Source: Anodontia alba
Lineage: Eukaryota; Mollusca; Bivalvia; Lucinida; Lucinidae
Direction of reading: 5' to 3'
Assembly (NCBI GenBank): GCA_964016985.1
Contig: OZ024825.1
Span: forward strand, 32,642,057 to 32,706,056
DNA: 64,000 bases
Part shown: one piece after another, positions 23,501-35,500 of the stretch
Position numbering within the stretch: position 1 is the first letter of the stretch
Layout: every line of letters begins with the position of its first letter
The notes under the pieces: generated by a model
The model's database searches: none
Told to the model about the DNA's origin: nothing
What the model saw: the letters and a program-made list of their open reading frames with translations, nothing else
Position numbers and translations under genes: made by a program

Positions 23501-26500
23501 GTTGTCGTCGTCATCGTCGTCGTCCGTACGTCCGTCCGTCCGTCCGTCCGTCCGTCCGTCCGTCCGTCCACAATCTTTAAACAACATCTCCTCCTAAACC
23601 ACTGATTGGATTTTGACCAAACTTCACAGGAATGATCCTTGGTTGGTCCTCTTTCAAAGTTGTTCAAATGGTTCCGGTCCGTTGCATATCTAGGTCACTG
23701 GAGCTAAAAATAGATTTTTTAACTAAAAACTTAAAAAATCTTCTTGTCAGAAACCACTGGACCGATTTCAATATAATTTTGCAGAAATGTTCCTTTGGTG
23801 ATCCTCTACCAAGATTGTTCAAGCCATTCGGATTCGTCAAAAAACAGGGCCGCCAGGGGGCGGGGCTTATTTTCCCTATATATCTATATAGAAAACTTTA
23901 AAAATCTTCTTGTCAAAAACCACTGGACAGATTTCAATATAATTTTGCAGAAATGTTCCTTTGGTGGTCCTCTACCAAGATTGTTCAAGCCATTTGGATT
24001 CGTCAAAAAACATGGCCGCCAGGGGGCGGGGCTTATTTTCCCCATATATCTATATAGAAAACTTTAAAAATCTTCTTGTCAGAAACCACTGGACCAATTT
24101 CAATATAATTTTGCAGAAATGTTCCTTTGGTGATCCTCTACCAAGATTGTTCAAGCCATTCGAATTCGTCAAAAAACATGGCCGCCAGGGGGCGGGGCTT
24201 ATTTTCCCTATATATCTATATAGAAAACTTTAAAAATCTTCTTGTCAAAAACCACTGGACAGATTTCAATATAATTTTGCAGAAATGTTCCTTTGGTGGT
24301 CCTCTACCAATAGTGTTCAAGCCATTTGGATTCGTCAAAAAACATGGCCGCCAGGGGGCGGGGCTTATTTTCCCCATATATCTATATAGAAAACTTTAAA
24401 AATCTTCTTGTCCGAAACCACTGGATCGATTTCAATATAATTCTGCAGAAATGTTCCTTTGGTGATCCTCTACCAAGATTGTTCAAGCCATTTGGATTCG
24501 TCAAAAAACATGGCCGCCAGGGGGCGGGGCTTATTTTCCCTATGTATCTATATAGAAAACTTTAAAAATCTTCTTGTCCGAAACCACTGGACCGATTTCA
24601 ATATAATTTTGCAGAAATGTTCCTTTGGTGATCCTCTACCAAGATTGTTCAAGACATTTGGATTCGTCAAAAAACATGGCCACTAGGGGGCGGGGCTTAT
24701 TTTTCCTATATAATCTATATAGAAAACTTTTAAAAATCATCTTGTCCGAAACCACTGAACCGATTTCAATATAATTTTGCAAAAATGTTCCTTTGGTGAT
24801 CTTCTACCAAGATTGTTCAAGCCATTTGGATTCTTCAAAAAACATGGCCACCAGGGGGCGGGGCTTATTTTCCCTATATATCTATATAGAAAACTTTAAA
24901 AATCTTCTTGTCCGAAACCACTGGACCGATTTCCATATAATTTTGCAGAAATGTTCCTTTGGTGATCCTGTACCAAGATTGTTCAAGCCATTTGGATTTG
25001 TCAAAAAACATGGCCGCCAGGGGGCGGGGCTTATTTTCACTGTATTATCTGTATAGAAAACTTTAAAAATCCTCTTGTCAGAAACCACTGGACCGATTTC
25101 CATATGATTTTGCAGAAATGTTCCTTTGGTGATCCTGTTGCAAGATTGTTCAAGCCATTTGGATTTGTCAAAAAACGTGGCCGCCAGGGGGGCGGGGCTT
25201 ATTTTCCTTATATATCTTTATAGAAAACTTTAAAAATCTTCTTGTCAGAAACCACTGGACCGATTTCCATATGATTTTGCAGAAATGTTCCTTTGGTGAT
25301 CCTGTTGCAAGATTGTTCAAGCCGCCATGATTCGTTAAAAATCATGGCTGCTAGGGGGCGGGGTTAATTTTCCCTATATATCTATATAGAAAACTTTAAA
25401 AATCTTCTTGTCATAAACGACTGGACCGATTTCAATGTAACTTGGCAGAAATGTTTCCTTAGTGACCCTCTATCAAGATTGTTCAAGCCGACATGATTTG
25501 TCAAAAAACATGGCCGCTAGGGGGTGCAGGGCTTATTTTCGATATAATTCTATATAGAAAACTTGAAAAAATCTTGTCGTCAGAAACCACAGGACTGATT
25601 TCAATATAACTTCGCAGAAATGTTTCCTTGGTGACCCTTTACCAAGATTGTTCAAGCCGTTATGATTTGTCAAAAAACATGGCCGCTAGGGGGTGGGGCT
25701 TATTTTCCTTTATAATTTATCTATATAGAAAATTTTAATAGTCTTTTCAGAAAGCACTTGACCGATTTCAATGTAACTTTGCAGGAATGTTTCTTATGTA
25801 ACCCTCTATCAAGATTGTTCAAGCCGTCACGATTCGTCAAAAAACATGGCCGCTAGGAGTTGGGGCTTATTTTCCTTATATATCTATATAGAAAACTTTA
25901 AAACTCTTCTTGTTAGAAACCACTGAACCGATTTCATTATAACTGCAGAAATTTTTCCTTGGTGACCCTCTACTAAGATTGTTCAAGTAATCATGATTCG
26001 TCAAAAAACATGGCTGCCTGGGGCAGGGCTTATTTTCCCTATATATCTATATATAAAACTTTAAAAATCTTCTTTTCAGAAACCAATGGACCGATTTCAA
26101 TACAACTTGGCAGGAATGTTTCTTTGGTGACCCTCTACAAAGATTGTTCAGGCCGTCATGATTCATCAAAAATCATGGCCGCTAGGGGGCGGGGCTTATT
26201 TTCCCTATATATCTATATAGAAAACTTTAAAAATCTTCTTGTAAGAAACAGTTGGACGGAGTTCAATGTAACTTGGCAGGAATGTTGCTTTGGTGACCTT
26301 CTACCAAGATTGTTCAAGCCTTCATGATACGTCAAAAACCATGGCCCACAGGGGGGTGGGGCTTATTTTTCATATACATCTGCATAGAAAATTTTAAAAT
26401 CCTTCTTGTCACATACCCCATGACTGATTTCAATATTACTTGGCTGGAATGTTGCTTTGGTGAACCTCTATCAAGATTGTACAAGCAATCATGATTCGTC

Positions 26501-29500
26501 GAAAAACATGGCTGCCATGGGGTGGGGCTTGTTTTCCCTATATATCTAAATAGAAAACTTTAAAAATCTTCTTGTCAGAAACCACTGAACAGATTTCAAT
26601 ATAACTCGGTAGGAATGTTCCTTTGGTGACCCTCTACCAAGTTTGTTCAAGCTGTCATGATTCGTCAAAAAACATGGCCGTTAGGGCGTAGGGCTTTATA
26701 GCTATATAAAACTTTTTAAACGACTGGACCAATTTCAATATAACTTGGCAGAAATAATCCTTTGGTGACCCTCTTTTAAGATTTAGTTCAGGTCGTCAAG
26801 ATTTGTAAAAAAACATGGCCAGGGGTGTGGTGGAGGGGGGTGGGGGTGGTTAGTGCTATAAAGTTTATACAAAAATCCTAGAGCAGTGAACTTGGCTGAA
26901 ACTTCAACAGTAAATATGCAAATCTGTTTGGGCAGGTGAGCGATATAGGACCATCATGGTCCTCTTGTTGTTATTTTTGCATACAAACATAACCTTTGGC
27001 TACTCATTGAAATTGCCTCAAAAGATTTGTTGGACAAAAGTAACAAAAATTATCTTATGTTACCACCTCGTTTATTACCTTATCAGAGGCTATGCTGACA
27101 AATATTTAAGTGGAAAGGTAAAAAAATGACAGGCCTATTTATATGAAACTTTTTAGTTAGTCAGAGGACTTGGTAAAGGGGCGTATTTAATGATTCTGGT
27201 ATAATCAGTTCTCCAGGAAAACATATGTTGTGAGTACTCATTAGAAGCACCTTCCCAATGCACTTCTAATGAGTACCACATGTTTTTGTTTTTTTTTCTT
27301 TATTTCTTTTTTATTTAGAGATAAGTAAAAATTATCTCAGAGTTATCATCACATACTCCTACTTAACAAGTCCTCTGCTTGGTTTTAACTTCATCATACA
27401 TTAACCTATGGATAATGTGCTGTTCTCTTCAATACTTGAACCTTCCACAGAAAACAGCTAGTCTTAAGCCAGAAGGTCCCTTGAGGCATACCTGTATGAT
27501 GTCACCTTTCCACTGTTTTGATCACGTGTTCAGTTTCTTTTCTGTGGAACAAAGAAATAAATCCAAGAATTGTTTACCAAGTGAAAAAATTTTAATTTTA
27601 TTTCTTTTCTCCCTAATATTTCTAATATTTTTATTCTTGTTTTAGGTATTCTATGTGCATGGTGTGTACGAAATTGGCTGGTTCCATATCAGCAGATAAA
27701 GAAGAGTATACTGCTCTAGATAGTCAAGACAAACTTTGTCGAAGAAGAAGAATGTCAACTCAGGTTTTCCTGAGGATATTTCTACAAGGATAATGGGATG
27801 ACCACCCCGCATGGCTGTACTGCGGGGGGTAGGCCCCATAATGGTGGCAGCTCTAGGAATGGGCATATCATTCATAGCATGTCCACCAGTCACCAGGCAC
27901 CGGTGAACCAGTCACTGGGAACCAGGCACCAGTCACCTGTCATCCAGGCACCGGTCATTGAGTAGTGAACACCAGGCACCAGTCACCGAGCACAGATCAG
28001 TGAGTGTTGATTACCAGGCACCAGTCACCAGGCAGTTGACTTTTTCACCGGTCACCAGTCACTGGGCACCAATCACCAGGCACCGGGTATCAGGCAGCAA
28101 ATGTTAGGCACTGATTACCGGATAGCCAATTATTGCCACTCCTTGAGCTCGGAGCAGTCAGTTACAAAAGAGCCTCTGAGCCTAATGAATTAAAGAGTCC
28201 TACTGCCTCTGGAACCAGATTTCAATACTATGTCAGGCCCAAGTATTGTTATCGAACATCCAGCAAATACACCGCCTATGGAAGTCTAATATGTCTGCTT
28301 CTCTTAAAAGACTTAGCAGAAGAGAATCAGCCTAAATCTAAACATAGAAAGAGGAGGAGATACAGTTCTTCCACATTTCCCAGAAGAAGCAGAAAGTCAA
28401 AGAAGTCAAAACATTCTCATAAGAAAAGAAGACACCGATCTCCTTCTTCTTCTTCTGAATCTATTAAAGACTATGGTCGTTATCGTAGCTCGAGACATCC
28501 CTCTGCTCAGGTTGTTAATGTTCATACAACACCACAACCTGATAGGTTTGTAGAGGAACCACCAAGTGCATTCTTCATCAAAGGATTCAGGATCAGACCC
28601 CGAACAAGAAACCTGGTCCTTTGATAAGGCTTTTAATGAAGTTTTCAAGTTATGCATCTGAGACCTTCAGTAGATCACACTCCCTGTAAACCTCTATCAG
28701 GAATTGAACTACTTATGGAGTAGAGTTCAGTTCAACTCCTGTACAAATTCTTCCTCAGTCTAAGTTGGTAGAAAATACTACCAAGTATATCCAGAACAAA
28801 TTGTACACAGATAAACTTGCTTAAGACTGGACATCAGCTTGTCAAATTGTTGGCTCCTATGAGATTTTACAAGAGTAAATCACAATATTTTCTTACTCAA
28901 AATGATCCCCTCTAGATACTGACACTTCACAATTAGACGTCCTAGCAGGGGCATATATTCTATTCCAATCAAAACCATGGAGATACGGGGAAAAAAGGGC
29001 CTGCAAGTTAGTGGCTATTAATTCCCATGCTGACCTTTTCATCGGCAGCTTATCAATGCCTGCAACAAGAGTATGTCAGTCAATAGCTTGTCCAGACTCT
29101 TGGAAACAGTTGCCAGATCAATCAAGCATGCTACAGCCATGTCTACTATGTTGGCCATAAAATTATTACAGGCTAAACGCAATACAGCTATAGCCTCATC
29201 TAAACTTCTTATGGATCATTCTAATTGGAATTGAGAAATGCTCCAATTAATTCTCAACAACTATTTGACAATAAGGTCTAGGAAGTTGCAAAATCTAACT
29301 TTTCCCACTAATAATACAAATGTACAACAGCAAAAATCATCATATTTGGCAACAGGTCCATTTAGAAAAAATAGACAGCCAACAAAAGTTTCTAGACCTA
29401 AGCAAAACTGGCTGTATAGGTCTAAGAATCAGTCAGAGTCCCATATGTCTAATACAAAAAAGGACTTTTCTAAGAAGAGTAATAACATAAGACAGTTTAC

Positions 29501-32500
29501 CTCCTCTAAACCTGAATGGTATTCTACAAGTTATGAACCAACACTCCCACTGCCTGTCTTATCACGTCTAGATATTCCAGTGGGAGAAAGATTGCTACAC
29601 TTTGTAGAACAGTGGGGAGAATTAAATCAAATCAAATGGGTCCTTCCTATCGTTCAAGAAAGTTTCAGACCCAATTCAGTTCACCTCCTCCTTTATTTAT
29701 AGTTAAGGTAAGTCTGAGAGTCAATTTTCCTCCCCGTTGTTATGAGAAGAAATAAGAACAGAACTTCTCCATTAATGGGTAATGGAAAGGGTAACAGATC
29801 CGGAATTCACGGTTTTTAGTCCTGGATGTCTTTTACCCAAGAGAGAATAGAAAGCTATGTCCAGTAATTAATATTTCCATTTAAAATATATAAGAAAACA
29901 ACAATGCTAGACAAAGACAACCAAGTCAGTGCGTAAGTCGATATTGGTCAAAGACTGGGCTGTCTCTATATCTCTAACGGATGCTTGTAGACAATTAAAG
30001 TCATTCGCAATCATTGAAGTACCTCTGCTTTGTGTTTGACAATCAGTTCTTCCAATTCATGGCACTAGTTTTCAGCTTGTCCCTAAATTTGTGCATTCTT
30101 ACCAAACTGATGGACATAATAGCTGCTCATCTGCGTTACCATGCCATCTCAATTTTCTGTGTTTAGACTGTTGCTTAATAAAGATATTATACACGGTAGA
30201 ATAATGTCTCTTACATTGTCTCCAAATGATATAAAGTCTAGGATTGATTCCAAATCTAAAATAAGTTAGAGTAGAACTCAATCCAGCATTAGGTATAGAA
30301 TTCCTGGTACAATGCAATACAGTCAGAGTACTACTAGATAGTGTAGGTACCTACTCTTGACAATAAAATATTTTTGACTCGGACTCAAGTTTCGGATAAA
30401 ACATTCTTACCTTTGGGGAAATTCAATGCTACAACAGACTGAATAGTTGTAGACGGACTGAATTCAAACCAAATTTAAAAATGTCTCAGCTTGGAGACCT
30501 CATATACTTCCTTTGGATTATCATGTTTCAATACGACTATGATCCAATTTATCTGAAGGGTGGATAGATTCCAATTGCTTTGTTTACGGAACATACAGCC
30601 ATCTTCTAGTTCCCAATGAATTCCTTTTTATCGATACCAGTTATTATGGATAGGGTGCTCATTTCATTCTAATGAGACTATCCTTTCATGGTTGCTGGCT
30701 AGAAGATCAGTTCCAGCTCCACATCATATTCAAAATAAAAATATGACCATTATTTGTGAATTGAAAAGACCATATAGTACAATATTCACTTTGTGTTATG
30801 ATATCACCCGACAAAACAACAGTGGTCTAATATATCATCAAACAGTTAGGTAGAAGTTTGGGAGAACCTCATTTGATATCTGGAACATGATATAAGTCTC
30901 GAAATTTGTATCATTTCAAAAAAAATCTAACATTTACGGACCATCTTCAAGATTAGAATAACCTCTCAAGACAGAATGATTCTTGTATGAAAACATGATT
31001 AATTCCATTTTTCAAATGATCACATTTCACAATAGGGATTTGTTTGTTATTTGATGCAATCACAAACTCCTATTTTATATCTATCCAATTTTTGGATAAT
31101 CAAGCCTTTGTGATAGATGCTTTATTCATAAATTGGAATAATCTACTTTTATACGTTTCCACTAACAGTTATGATATCATCTATTCTCACTAAATGCATT
31201 AATATAGGTGCAGAATAGTTGTTACAGCTCATCTTTGACCTCAGCATCATTGGTTCTCAGAGGTATTACAACTAATAGTATGAGCTTGACATCTAAATTT
31301 TCCAAACTTGCTAACAAACAGTGTGAAAGTTTCAACAGCAGAACCTCCCAAATCTTGCCGTTCATGTTTGGGAAGTTATCAAACAATTAATTAAGACAAA
31401 ATTTCGCAAAAGGTAGCAGATTTGTCTCAATACCATAAAAACATCTGCTCAGAAAGTCTATGATGCAAAATGGGTCATATACTCCAATTGATGTCATAGG
31501 AAGAAGGTTAACTTGGTCACAACTTCTGACTGTCATAGCAGATTTCCTTGTATACATTTTGTTTTCTGAGAGAAAAAATGTAAAGTCAGAACCGTCAAGG
31601 GCTATAGATCCGTGATGCCTAATATATTTATTTTAAGTCTGGTAATAGAATCTACTCTAATCCAGTCTTATCAGAATTAATTAGATCTTTAAATTGCAAT
31701 GACCAGTACAAAGATCTTTACCCCTAAGGGGTTTTACCTTGGGTCATTATTATCTGCAAAAAGTCCCATATTAAATTTGGCATAAGGATGTCAAATTTTA
31801 TGTTATGATGTAAACAGCCTCTTTATTAACCTTTGCCTTGGCTAAGAAATGCTGTGAAATTCACAACTGGCATAGATTCAAATCATATAAGATTTAATCA
31901 ATCAGATGTTTCAGTATTATTGATTTTACAAACTGGTTTTTTTTTGCAAAGAATCAGATCTGTCCATTTGCCCATATCTTTAATCATTCTTAATTTAGCT
32001 TGAAAATGCAAAAAAAAAAAAAGGAATATTTTATAAACTTTTATGATTAATTAGAGCATTAAAGTTTTACCTCAGAATGACCAGTTCTTATCATAAAATA
32101 GAACTAGTTTATTTTATCAATTAAAGGTAATCATGACGTCTCTAAGATTTAAGTCTCGAGATGTGTAGTTTACCTATAGGAACCTCAACCGAGGAGACAT
32201 TTCCTTGAAGGTAGGGCGCTATCTTCTCTTGGGCATTCTTTCATAAGGTTCCACTCATTGACATTGTCAAAGCAGTAGTCTGGAATCTATCTTTGAACTG
32301 CGCAAGATCTTACTTGAGGGATATGTCTCGGCAAGTTATCAGTTTGCTTCATTTGGGCCCAGTCGTTGTTGCCCAAAAAAGAAGTTGGGGCCAGGAATTC
32401 AGGTCTCTGATGCTTAAGAAAACTGGCAGCCTCCAGAGTCCAATATACATAGGATTAAGGTAATAATTAGCACCTTAGAGATATGTTATTAGTGAATCTA

Positions 32501-35500
32501 GATCATTCTTAAGAATATATTACAGAAAGTATCTGATTCCTTAGAGTTTCCTGAGTCTTAAACCAGAAGTTAAGGGAATATAATATATATACTAGTGTTA
32601 GAATTAGGGGAGCACCTCCCTCTAATCTACAAATTCTAGCACATTATCCATAGGTTAATGTATTATGAAGTTAAAATGAAGTTTTTACAGTAAAAGGTAT
32701 TTTAACAAGTAATACTTAACATATGGATAGGAGATTGCCCTCCTCCTCCCTCCCCGCTTTGCTCAGTTATACTGTTTAATGCTACAAAGAAACTGAACAC
32801 TTGATCAAAACAGCGGGAAAGGTGACATCATACAGGTATGCCTTAAGGAACCTTCTGGATTAAGACTGGAGCCGTTTTTCTGTGGAAGGTTTAAGTGTAA
32901 AAGAAAATAGCACATTATCCATAGATTAAGTATTAAAAAATAAAATATGTTTTACTATAAAAAACTTCATTTTATTATCCCTGTTACAGGAATTTGAGAA
33001 GATGAGCATACCTAATTACCAGCTTATCAAGGAGGCTGAATGGTATTACCTTGCCAGAAAGAGATTTGTATTGACAAATTTTATAAATGCTGTAGCGCTT
33101 AATAGTGCTTTAGTTGAACTCACACAAGCAGAACACAGTATTCCCCCAGCCCCTCCTCCATTTACTGTGTCACCAAGGGGAGAGAAATCTTGTTCTCCTG
33201 GAACCAAAAATACAACAGGTGATAGCACTGATGAGATAAAACATATTAAAAATGTATCTCCACTGATTTTAAATGCGAAAGAAAAAGTCTTTGACATAGG
33301 ATGTGAAATTATTGGAAGATCAAGTCCAGTGACAGTTAAACCTTCAAAATTTGATGGTCAGACTGATGGTAGTGCAGAGAAAAAGAAGGATGAAAGGAAA
33401 TCTGCTGATAGAAAGCCTGGAGTATTTGTGGAAGGGATCAATTTTGAGAGTGGCACAAGTGTGCTGAACAGAAGAAAAAGTAAAGAACTGGTATTGAAAA
33501 TGAAAAGAGCGAGCTCAGATAGCCTTGAGAGTTTTGGTCTTAGGAAAAGCAATGATAGAAATGAAACAGATGCAGGTACAGTGAAGGTTGAAGCTAAACG
33601 TTTATCTGACCCAGTTGAAGGTGCTTCTGTAGATGCTGATCAGATAAAGAACCAGCAGTTGGATCTACATCAAAAAGCAGCTGATAAAAAACTTACAAGT
33701 GAGGCAGATAGTAGTCTTGACAAGCCTGTTGATGAAGGCTCTGAAAGAGAAATAAAAAGATCCATTGAAAGACCTGAGTCCAAACACTCTGAAGGTAGTC
33801 CTGTTGTTGTTTCACAAACTGATGGGACTCATTCTAGTCCCTTAGTGACAGATGTCTCCATACAACTCACTAAAACTGATGGCAGAAGTGAGTGTTATAG
33901 AGCACCATCTGATGGTAAACTAGAACTTGGTGCTGACAATAGTTTTGATAGTGAAGATCCTGAAAATGAAGGCATACTGAAAAGATGTTCAAGTTTTGCT
34001 GGATTCCGGTCAGATACAGCTTGTGGGACAATGAAAGCAGAGGATGAGAGTTTGTCCCAGGTTCACTCACCAGTGAAAGGCATTCATCCCATTCTCGCAG
34101 GACCTGTTGGAAGACTTAGGCATTTTTCAGCACCTCTGTCAGGTCAAGGGACTCCAAAAAGCAGAGTTTCTACACTTCCACAGACTCCATCTTGGGTATC
34201 GTCAAGAGGCAGCTTTACAGAAGATGGTAAGTCTTTGCTTGAAAGAAATTTGCACATTGAAATTACAACTAGAAGTCTATAACTTAAATGGTTACTAGGA
34301 ATTTTGCACATAAAAAAGCTAGTATCTTATCTTAAGATGACTGTTGTTACCTTGGGGAGGAAACATATATTTGTTTTGGTAAAATGTAAGTGAAGATACT
34401 CAGGAAATGCCACTGGTAAGTTACTTTTGATATTACTTATTGGTGAATTTACAGTATACAAGTTTACAATGTATTCTTTTGCATATGTTGTCAATAAAAT
34501 GTCTATAGGAAAGATAGAACCAACAAGACTTGCTTCTGTCTTTCCTATAGACATTTTATTGCTGCTGTCTGAAGAGTTAGAAAATGGTGAGAAAGACTAT
34601 AAAATCACTGACAGGTTTCAGATGTCGGGTGACATGGCCTTTATCCTTTTAGTTGTGCTTTACTTGGTAGAAAGGAAGATTTTACTATTTGACTTTTTAG
34701 AATGTTTATCACTGCTCCAAGATATCTTTTGGCTTAAGGGGCTGTATACACATAACAGTTTTATTTGCCATTTTTATGCCCCGCCACCAAAAACTGGCGG
34801 GGTATTATGTTATCCCCTCTGAAATTTTGAGTGTCCGTCCGTCCATCCGTCAGTGCCCCCACCATTCTTCTGCCCGCAACTCCTCCTACAGTTTTAGGCC
34901 AATCCTTTTCAAACTTTACAGGTGCTTTGAGGATGGTCTGAAGATATGCATATTGTTTTTTCAGAATCCTGAAATTATTTTTTATCACATTTTTTGCATT
35001 TTTAACTTAGACTTTTTTCAAGCCCTAATACTACAGAAATGTATAGGGAGTATGTACCTTCTGCATGCAATCCTCCTACAGTTTTAGCCCAATCCTTTTC
35101 AAACTTTACAGGCGCTTTTAGAATGGTTTGAAGATATGCATATTGTTTTTTCAGAATCCTGAAATTATTTTTTATTACATTTTTTGCATTTTTAACTTAG
35201 ACTTTTTTCGAGCCCTAATACTACAGAAATGTATAGGGAGTATGTACCTTCTGTCAGCAACTCCTCCTACAGTTTTAGGCCAATCCTTTTCAAACTTTAC
35301 AGGTGCTTTGAGGATGGTCTGAAGATATGCATATTGTTTTTCAGAATCCTGAAATTATTTTTTATCACATTTTTTGCATTTTTAACTTAGACTTTTTTCG
35401 AGCCCTAATACTACAGAAATATATAGGGAGTATGTACCTTCTGTCCGCAACTCCTCCTACATTTTTAGCCCAATCCTTTTCAAACTTTACAGGTGCTTTT

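Larger units (their letters stand above)
27390..32945 (+). mobile_element. Decayed DIRS-like (tyrosine recombinase) retrotransposon
   Basis: Bounded by inverted repeats: left 27390-27545 (TTAACCTATGGATAATGTGC, GGCATACCTGTATGATGTCA) and right 32795-32945 in complement. A second complement of the left end lies at 32638-32680, as expected for a DIRS internal complementary region. Inside, left to right: a gag-like ORF with Arg/Ser-rich tail, a reverse transcriptase with many stops, and a recombinase C-terminus with LRDMSRQ..SLLHLGPVVVAQK. No target duplication is evident. It has many stops and cannot encode working proteins. Confidence 0.88.
22469..32989. other. Intron 11 of window (10.5 kb)
   Basis: Holds palindromic and family M MITEs (22890-23402), the 166-bp tandem-core element (23447-26968), a family D copy (27209-27306) and a decayed DIRS retrotransposon (27390-32945). 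Exons 11 and 12 join in frame across it, so none of this is needed for SZT2. Confidence 0.9.

Noticed and set aside
23632..25056. A ladder of overlapping 75-90 codon open frames in the 166-bp repeat
   Set aside because: The unit is 166 bp, so the same peptide reappears in shifted frames every 166 bp. This is a by-product of the tandem repeat with no start or splice signals of its own.
27390..32945. LTR retrotransposon or endogenous retrovirus
   Set aside because: Ends are inverted rather than direct repeats, and there are recombinase remnants in place of a DDE integrase, which fits DIRS.
33002..33004. ATG at 33002 as the start of a separate 426-residue gene
   Set aside because: The four codons before it (EFEK) follow an acceptor and continue the conserved SZT2 helix from exon 11.
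34427..34822. Open frame of 131 codons in intron 12
   Set aside because: It runs across a hairpin and into the tandem-core element, with no coding signature or similarity.
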